Shown here piece after piece: positions 58,798 through 64,000 of a stretch of 64,000 nucleotides of DNA. The position numbers and the translations under genes were made by a program. The stretch's first letter is position 1; every line of letters begins with the position of its first letter. The stretch spans positions 48,440-112,439 of the forward strand of contig JBKPAJ010000062.1 in NCBI GenBank assembly GCA_046726375.1, in the 5' to 3' direction. The stretch comes from DASPWV01 sp046726375. Its GTDB lineage: Bacteria > Acidobacteriota > Vicinamibacteria > Vicinamibacterales > UBA2999. Under the pieces are notes generated by a model that saw only the letters and a list, made by a program, of their open reading frames with translations, ran no database searches and was not told the origin of the DNA.

Positions 58798-61196
58798 GGC
58801 ACTACCACTGTTTGAACGGACGTAAACGAACTGTTGCCGCAGGCGTTCGCGGCGCGCACCCGCACGTTGTAGGCGCCTGGCCCAACGACACCACTCAACG
58901 AGCGCGTGGTCGTCACCAGGCGACCGCTGAATGCTCCAGTCACGTCGACGTCGTAACGCGTCGGCGCGCCCCCGCTCGCCGCCGACATCCAGGTCACGGT
59001 CGCCGTGTTACCGGCCACGGACGCCACGAAGTTGATCGGCGTACCCGGCGTCCCCGAGCACGTTGTCGGGAACGTCAGCGTCACAGGGTTGGACGATCCA
59101 CTCGATCCAGCTTCGTTGAAGGCGCGCACGCTGAACGTGTACGTGCCGGCCGGAACGCCGGTGAACGTAAACGACTCGGTCACGCCCAGAGGCACGGAAA
59201 GCACGATTGCTCCAGTCACGTCGAGGACGATCGACGCCGGCGTTCCACCGCCAAACGTGTTCCGCCACGAGAGCGCGAGATTCGATCCGCTGACTGTGCC
59301 CAGCAAATTGGTCGGCGCTGTCGGCCCTGTGGCCGTATCCACGTAGACGCGAATCTCCGCCGACGCGCGACTCCTCGTCGCCCCCGCCACCGAGTGCACG
59401 CGGAAGTAATACGCGCCGCGCGGCGCCGAAAAGGTCACCATCGGTGATGCGGCGCCGGTCGGCAGCGTCGCCAGCACTTGACCCGGGCTCGTGCCGACTT
59501 CGAGCACGTAACCGCTCGGGGCCGGACCAATCAGCGGCGGTTTCCACTGCAGCCGCACGACGCTGCCGACAACCGATGTGGCTAGAAGGCCCGTCGGCGG
59601 TTGCACCGTGGGCGCACCCACGTTCGAATTGTCCGAGAAGACCGAGTACTCACTGGAAATCGCCGCGAGATACAACGCGCCAAGCGCCCGCTCGCGCGTG
59701 TTCGAGACGGCGATCGCATTCGTCGCGGCAACAATGAGCTCGCGGAGCTCGGGGGACATACGGCCCAACATCAACGTCTGATTGACGCCGTCGACGAGCG
59801 CATTGGCATTGGCGGCGATCGCCGTATACGGCGTCAAATCGACGCTGAACGAGGAGGAGAACGAGCCGTTCAGGATCGAGTAGATGAAGTTTGCGCGCTG
59901 CACGGCAAGCGCGGGCGGATAAATCTGAAATTCAGGTCCGAAGAGATCCGAATGCGCGGGCAACAGGTTGAGTGGCGAGTAGAAGCTGAAGACGGTTGTC
60001 GGCGTGAGCAGCCGCTGCGTGAGGTTGCTGAAGACGTAGTCGAACGCGCTCGGATTGGTGATGCTGGCGCCAAGCGCGCGCCCGAGCCCGATCACGTGAA
60101 GAATCGGATCCTTGAGACGGCCGTCATCCGGACCGAACTGCGCGGCTTCGGCATCGGTGAAGATCGCGGTGAGCACTGCCTGCAGGTCGCCGCGCACCCC
60201 TTGACCGTTGTTCGAGAAGGCGTTCGCCACGCGCGCAACGAACGCGGGACTCGGATTGCTGGTCACGAGCGATCGAATCAGTCGCGTCGCAACAAACGGC
60301 GGCACGTTCGGGTGATTGAACACGTTGTCAACCACCGCTTCCATATCGGCCGTTGTCGACTGGCCGGCCGGCAGGACGACGCCGTTGAACAATGTTTTCG
60401 CGCCGCTGTCATGGGTCGTGGTGCGCGCCAGCATTTCGCCGGCAAAGTACTGCGGATTTGAATTTGAAGGCGTCGCGCCCGGCATGGTCGGGAACGTCCA
60501 GCCCGTCAGCGCGCGCGCAAACTCCTTGATCGTGTTTTGTGAGTAGCTCGGCATCGGCTGTCCCGAGCCATCCACCTTGAGGGTACCGTCCTGGTTGAGA
60601 TCCCAGACCCCGATCGAGAACAACTGCAGCAGCTCGCGCGCGTAGTTCTCGTTGGGCGAACTCGTGCTGGTGGCGCGCCGGCTGTACGCGAGGTCGAGAT
60701 ACTTCCCCATCGTCGGGCTCACCGTCACCTCGCGCAGCAACGTACGGTAATTGCCAAACGCGTTGCGCGACAGCAGACGCACCCACGGCGTCAGTTCCGC
60801 GCCGCTGCCTGTCTTGTTGGCCGAGACGACGATGATCTGGCTGAGCGCGAACATCATTCGCTGCCGCAGCTGATCGCTGCCGTTGGCCATGTTCAGAAAG
60901 AGCTGATTGCGGACGCCGTTTCCGTCAAGGCCATCCGGGATCACGCTCTCCGGCGTCTGAAACTGCTGCTGGAGCCATGCGCTGAACCCATTGGCTTGGA
61001 CAAACGCGACATCCGCCGCCGACGGACCGAACGTAGCCTGCTCGAGGCGGTGCACGGCGGGGCGCGCATCGCCAACGGGCCCGGGTTGCCCCGCGGTCTG
61101 GCCGCTGTTACAAAAAAGCATGAGCGCGGTCAAAACTGAGATCGCCCGTGAACGACGGGCAGACCAACACTTGACCGCGCAAATTGTGGGCGTCAT
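58794..61196 (-). CDS. DUF1800 protein with C-terminal fibronectin type III repeats
   Basis: The 800-residue exported protein has an N-terminal DUF1800 domain with HRLEQATFGPSAADVAFVQA, AWLQQQFQTPES, NYARELLQLFSIGVWDLNQD and FVATRLIRSLVTSNPSPAFV. The last ~280 residues are three fibronectin III-like beta-sandwiches (for example PTGLLATSVVGSVVRLQWKP, PTNLLGTVSGSNLALSWRN, PINFVASVAGNTATVTWMS). Attachment to a surface or polymer is plausible. Expressed with the DUF1501 gene downstream; together they form an exported pair of unknown function. Confidence 0.92.
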   Translation of the reverse strand: MTPTICAVKCWSARRSRAISVLTALMLFCNSGQTAGQPGPVGDARPAVHRLEQATFGPSAADVAFVQANGFSAWLQQQFQTPESVIPDGLDGNGVRNQLFLNMANGSDQLRQRMMFALSQIIVVSANKTGSGAELTPWVRLLSRNAFGNYRTLLREVTVSPTMGKYLDLAYSRRATSTSSPNENYARELLQLFSIGVWDLNQDGTLKVDGSGQPMPSYSQNTIKEFARALTGWTFPTMPGATPSNSNPQYFAGEMLARTTTHDSGAKTLFNGVVLPAGQSTTADMEAVVDNVFNHPNVPPFVATRLIRSLVTSNPSPAFVARVANAFSNNGQGVRGDLQAVLTAIFTDAEAAQFGPDDGRLKDPILHVIGLGRALGASITNPSAFDYVFSNLTQRLLTPTTVFSFYSPLNLLPAHSDLFGPEFQIYPPALAVQRANFIYSILNGSFSSSFSVDLTPYTAIAANANALVDGVNQTLMLGRMSPELRELIVAATNAIAVSNTRERALGALYLAAISSEYSVFSDNSNVGAPTVQPPTGLLATSVVGSVVRLQWKPPLIGPAPSGYVLEVGTSPGQVLATLPTGAASPMVTFSAPRGAYYFRVHSVAGATRSRASAEIRVYVDTATGPTAPTNLLGTVSGSNLALSWRNTFGGGTPASIVLDVTGAIVLSVPLGVTESFTFTGVPAGTYTFSVRAFNEAGSSGSSNPVTLTFPTTCSGTPGTPINFVASVAGNTATVTWMSAASGGAPTRYDVDVTGAFSGRLVTTTRSLSGVVGPGAYNVRVRAANACGNSSFTSVQTVVVP

Positions 61197-61289
61197 AGGC
61201 TTCGCCGCGCCGGACAGAGACGGCTTGTTCCTCGCGTTTGGGGGGGAAAGCCGAGCAATAGCCGTGCCGATGGCAGAGAATATCTCTAG

Positions 61290-62948
61290 ATGAACCCGTC
61301 CGACACATCAAAAAGCGCGCCTTCGCGCATTGCCATCGCTCTGTCGACCGAGGGGAGCGAGGTCGAAGGCACGCGCGGCATGCTCCAGGAGCGCATCAGT
61401 CTGTGGGCGCTCTGGGTCTTCATCCTGTCATCAGGCTTTTACATCGTGAACGTGGTGGTGTGGCCGATCGCGGGGATGCACGAGACGCTGGCGGCGATGC
61501 TGCTGGACACCGGTCCGCTGCTGCATCTCGCTGCGTCACTGCTGTTCGGTGGGGTCTGGTTGCTCACCCGCAACGTCACGCTCCCGCATCGGACGCTGCG
61601 CATGATCGATGCGTCGGCACTGATTGGCGGCTGCACGGTCTACGCGGTCATGGCTCACGCGCTGTCGCACATGCAAGAGGCGTTTGGTCACAACGCGCTC
61701 GACGGGCTCTTTGCGGGGTTGCTCGCGACGCTCAGCGTGACGACTTCCCGGGCGATCATCGTGCCGAGCACGGCCACGCGCACGTTGTGGACCAGCGCGA
61801 TTGCGGCGATACCGATCGTCGTCACTGTCTCGGCCAGAACGCGAGGCGCGGGCGGTGTCATCAACTTCGCAACGTGGTCCGCCGTCGCGATTGCGATCTC
61901 CACCGTCGGCTCGCACGTGATCTACGGCTTGCGCGCCGAAGCCGCTCGCGTCCGCCGGCTCGGGCAGTACACGCTCGAGGAGAAAATCGGCGCAGGAGGC
62001 ATGGGCGTCGTCTATCGCGCCCGGCACGCGATGCTGCGGCGGCCGACGGCGATCAAACTGCTTCCGCCCGATCGTGCGGGCGAAGCCAACCTGGTGCGCT
62101 TCGAACGCGAAGTCCAACTCACCGCCGAGCTCAGCCACCCGAACACGATCGCGATCTACGACTATGGCCGGACGCCGGACGGCATCTTCTACTACGCGAT
62201 GGAGTACCTCGAGGGCATCAATCTCGAACAACTCGTCAAACGCGACGGTCCCGTTCCGCCTGGACGCGTCATCAGCATCCTTCGACAGGTCTGCGGCGCG
62301 CTCGGCGAGGCCCACAGCCGCGGGCTGCTGCATCGTGACATCAAGCCCGCCAACATCATCCTGACCGAACGCGGCGGCGAGCCCGACGTGGCAAAGGTGG
62401 TCGATTTCGGGCTGGTCAAGCCGCTCGCGGCCGACGGGCCGAACATCACCGTCTCGCAATCGATTGTGCTGGCTGGAACACCGTTATATATGGCGCCCGA
62501 AGCGTTGACGCAGCCCGGCGTCGGCGACGCACGCAGCGACCTCTATGCGCTCGCAGCGGTGGGCTATTTCCTTCTTACAGGAAAGCCGGTTTTCGAGGCG
62601 GCAACCATTGCCGAAGCGTTTGGGCATCACCTTCACACTCAGCCAGTGCCGCCGTCGGAGCGCCTTGGCAAACCGCTGCCTTCGGATCTCGAAGCGTTGA
62701 TTCTTCGCTGCTTGAGCAAGCACGTCGACGATCGCCCCGCCGGCGCGCGGGTAATGGAGCGAGAGCTGAAAAAGTGCGCCGTCAAATCGCCGTGGACGCA
62801 CGAGCAGGCAGGCGAGTGGTGGCGTGCGTTTCGCGAGTCGGGCGAACCGCTCCCCGTGGCTGTCGAAGAGCTCACGGCCTCGCAAGCACTCACCGTTAGC
62901 ATCGACTTGTCCGAACGGACGGGGACTACGACAGAGGCGCGGCGGTGA
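61290..62948 (+). CDS. membrane-anchored serine/threonine protein kinase
   Basis: The 552-residue protein has its membrane part first: about six helices between residues 35 and 215, then a cytoplasmic Hanks-type kinase domain at 226-490. The kinase is complete: Gly-rich loop IGAGGMGVVY, K256 in TAIKLLPP, catalytic HRDIKPAN with D350, DFGLVKPL with D372 and GTPLYMAPEA. No PASTA repeats. The reversed order, membrane sensor before kinase, is common in Acidobacteria. It is divergent from the DUF1800 gene with a 93-bp gap. Confidence 0.93.
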   Translation: MNPSDTSKSAPSRIAIALSTEGSEVEGTRGMLQERISLWALWVFILSSGFYIVNVVVWPIAGMHETLAAMLLDTGPLLHLAASLLFGGVWLLTRNVTLPHRTLRMIDASALIGGCTVYAVMAHALSHMQEAFGHNALDGLFAGLLATLSVTTSRAIIVPSTATRTLWTSAIAAIPIVVTVSARTRGAGGVINFATWSAVAIAISTVGSHVIYGLRAEAARVRRLGQYTLEEKIGAGGMGVVYRARHAMLRRPTAIKLLPPDRAGEANLVRFEREVQLTAELSHPNTIAIYDYGRTPDGIFYYAMEYLEGINLEQLVKRDGPVPPGRVISILRQVCGALGEAHSRGLLHRDIKPANIILTERGGEPDVAKVVDFGLVKPLAADGPNITVSQSIVLAGTPLYMAPEALTQPGVGDARSDLYALAAVGYFLLTGKPVFEAATIAEAFGHHLHTQPVPPSERLGKPLPSDLEALILRCLSKHVDDRPAGARVMERELKKCAVKSPWTHEQAGEWWRAFRESGEPLPVAVEELTASQALTVSIDLSERTGTTTEARR

Positions 62949-63069
62949 GCATTGTATGGCTCGTGCTGGCCGCGCAGCTTTCGGGCAGCGACGCGCAATT
63001 TCTCTCGACGGCCCGGGTGAGCGCGGCTCTGACGCGCATGCGCGCGCCCTCAAAACCGCACTCGAAAGT

Positions 63070-63113
63070 CTCTAGCTTTTAACTCTTCACTTTGAACTTT
63101 GAACTTTGAACTA
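63070..63113. repeat. short-period repeat (TTTGAACTTTGAACTTTGAAC)
   Basis: TTTTAACTCTTCACTTTGAA then CTTTGAACTTTGAAC lies between the kinase and the convergent membrane-protein gene and ends at the stop codon of the latter. Confidence 0.75.
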
Positions 63114-63662
63114 CTACATCACCCGCAACGCCCGCTTCTCCCATTTCGAGATGCGGCTACGAACGCCGATGCTATACGCCAGATAGTAGCCAAGCACAGT
63201 CGCACCGGCGGCGAGTGATTCCGCCACGCCGAACGATGTGAGCCACGACGCGCCGGCGTCAGAACGGACCGTGACCCATCCTCGCCAGAATCCGTATCCG
63301 ATGCGAGCGGTGACGACAAGCGTGATAGCAAGCACCAGCCATCGATTCGGGGTGTAGTGCAGCGATCGCGGCGTCGACTCCCATCGACTCAGGTACAGAC
63401 CAACGACGCCGAGGGCGCCACCGGCGGCGATGCCCGCGAGCGCCGACGTGAACGCATTCGGCACCCACGCACTCGTCACAGCGGCGCCGATCAGAAAGAA
63501 ACCGACCGAGAACACCATCGCGGCGACGTTGAGCGTGGCAATCCACCGCCGCGCCAATCGCCGCGTCGTCCCCAGGCGATAGCGTTGAATCAGCAGCAAC
63601 GGCGTCAGCGCGATCAGGACGAGCGGAATCAGCAAGACAACCGCGAGCAGAACGAACGGCAT
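63114..63662 (-). CDS. multi-pass membrane protein
   Basis: The 182-residue protein has about five transmembrane helices: FVLLAVVLLIPLVLIALTPLL, LNVAAMVFSVGFFLIGAAV, FTSALAGIAAGGALGVVGLYL, WLVLAITLVVTARIGYGFW and a final LAAGATVLGYYLAYSIGV. A basic loop YRLGTTRRLARRW follows helix 1. The pattern recalls the CcdC/DUF1453-type family, but I am not certain. It starts at the stop codon of the oxidoreductase upstream, one base overlapping, so they are co-transcribed. Confidence 0.8.
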   Translation of the reverse strand: MPFVLLAVVLLIPLVLIALTPLLLIQRYRLGTTRRLARRWIATLNVAAMVFSVGFFLIGAAVTSAWVPNAFTSALAGIAAGGALGVVGLYLSRWESTPRSLHYTPNRWLVLAITLVVTARIGYGFWRGWVTVRSDAGASWLTSFGVAESLAAGATVLGYYLAYSIGVRSRISKWEKRALRVM

Positions 63663-64000
63663 TACTCTGCAAGGCGAACGATGAGCTTGCCGAAGTTCCT
63701 TCTCTCGAGCATGCCGATGAAAGAGCCGGGAGCGTTCTCGAATCCTTCAACGATGTCCTCCCGATCTTTGATCTTCCCCTCTGCTCCCCAACCGCTCATC
63801 GCGCGGAAGAACTCGCCGAACCGCGATCCGTACTCGAGGTTGATGATGAAACCGCGCATGTTGATCCGCCGCACCAGGAGAGTGTGCATCAGGAGCGGCA
63901 GCTTGTCGACGCCTTGCGGCGCTTTGTTCTCGTTGTAATAGGCAATCAACCCGCCTGCGAGGGGCGCGCCATGCCCGCCGACAGTTTCGCGAGTGCTGCT
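63662..64000 (-). CDS. NADP-dependent oxidoreductase (medium-chain), C-terminal part, cut by window edge
   Basis: Only the last ~112 codons are inside the window. The segment GLIAYYNENKAPQG, then LLVRRINMRGFIINLEYGSR, AEGKIKDREDIVEGFENAP and GMLERRNFGKLIVRLAE matches the end of zinc-less medium-chain reductases of the leukotriene-B4 12-hydroxydehydrogenase/CurA type, which reduce enones with NADPH. Close to the edge the expected helix sequence (ALAKLSAG) is in a different frame from GLIAYYN, hinting at a frameshift near 63965-63980, but too little is visible to judge. Confidence 0.8.
   Translation of the reverse strand, partial: SSTRETVGGHGAPLAGGLIAYYNENKAPQGVDKLPLLMHTLLVRRINMRGFIINLEYGSRFGEFFRAMSGWGAEGKIKDREDIVEGFENAPGSFIGMLERRNFGKLIVRLAE

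Noticed and set aside
62945..63079. 44-codon GTG ORF after the kinase stop
   Set aside because: Begins with a plausible hydrophobic stretch but no Shine-Dalgarno or family match, and it ends in repeat DNA; too weak to call.

Overview
The window is GC-rich, densely packed bacterial DNA. Its gene content points to an acidobacterium, probably of the Vicinamibacteria/Vicinamibacterales type: a lone ADOP-type MacB/FtsX permease, a DUF1501/DUF1800 pair, Tat-tagged TldD with TldE, a MoxR/DUF58/BatA operon, an N-terminally membrane-anchored Ser/Thr kinase, a tricorn-protease relic and many signal-peptide-bearing enzymes. This assignment is inferred from family content; there is no rRNA in the window and only one tRNA, tRNA-Leu(UAA).

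Layout. 1-4.1 kb: accessory DNA with a palindromic mobile-like element, an exported alkylsulfatase-like hydrolase, small ORFs, a frameshifted HNH-type gene and the tRNA. 4.2-11.1 kb: a 2OG-Fe(II) oxygenase, a MATE exporter, and a leftward group YihY - DUF255 - enoyl-CoA hydratase - small protein that is interrupted by a REP/MITE-like element. 11.2-18.6 kb: a signalling and envelope-stress island with two sigma-54 activators, a receiver, a degenerate histidine kinase, an RsbRD-type protein, YtxH and lmo0937-family small membrane proteins, a SYLF relic and a histidine-kinase fragment. 19.0-24.3 kb: a leucine/isovalerate (liu) degradation operon with a split MccA subunit. 24.4-26.9 kb: a response regulator and two paralogous BON lipoproteins, each behind a good -24/-12 (sigma-54) promoter, flanking a DUF4159 protein. 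27.0-36.9 kb: one long leftward run MoxR - DUF58 - BatA-like - DUF4175-like - GATase-like - TldE - TldD.

37-39.4 kb holds three rightward genes: a catalytically dead HtrA-like protein, a LuxR-type regulator and an intact HtrA-like protease. 40-44 kb: a lipoprotein, a DinB protein and an ADOP permease. 44-50.2 kb: PEP carboxylase, an exported dienelactone hydrolase-like protein, a ThDP enzyme and a methyltransferase with a signal peptide. 50.3-56.7 kb: an ABC-2 transporter, a metallo-beta-lactamase-fold protein, an exported cytochrome c/copper-monooxygenase-like protein with a beta-sandwich partner, a tricorn-protease relic and a lytic transglycosylase. 56.9-64 kb: RppH-like Nudix, DUF1501/DUF1800, a membrane Ser/Thr kinase, a membrane protein and the 3' end of an NADP-dependent oxidoreductase.

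Two themes stand out. First, a candidate sigma-54 envelope-stress regulon: the promoters in front of the BON lipoproteins and the YtxH/lmo0937 operon, with two sigma-54 activators encoded nearby. Second, the intergenic regions carry several dispersed families of short-period repeat arrays and REP-like palindromes that recur across the window, and several genes are visibly decaying (HNH, SYLF, histidine kinase, tricorn).
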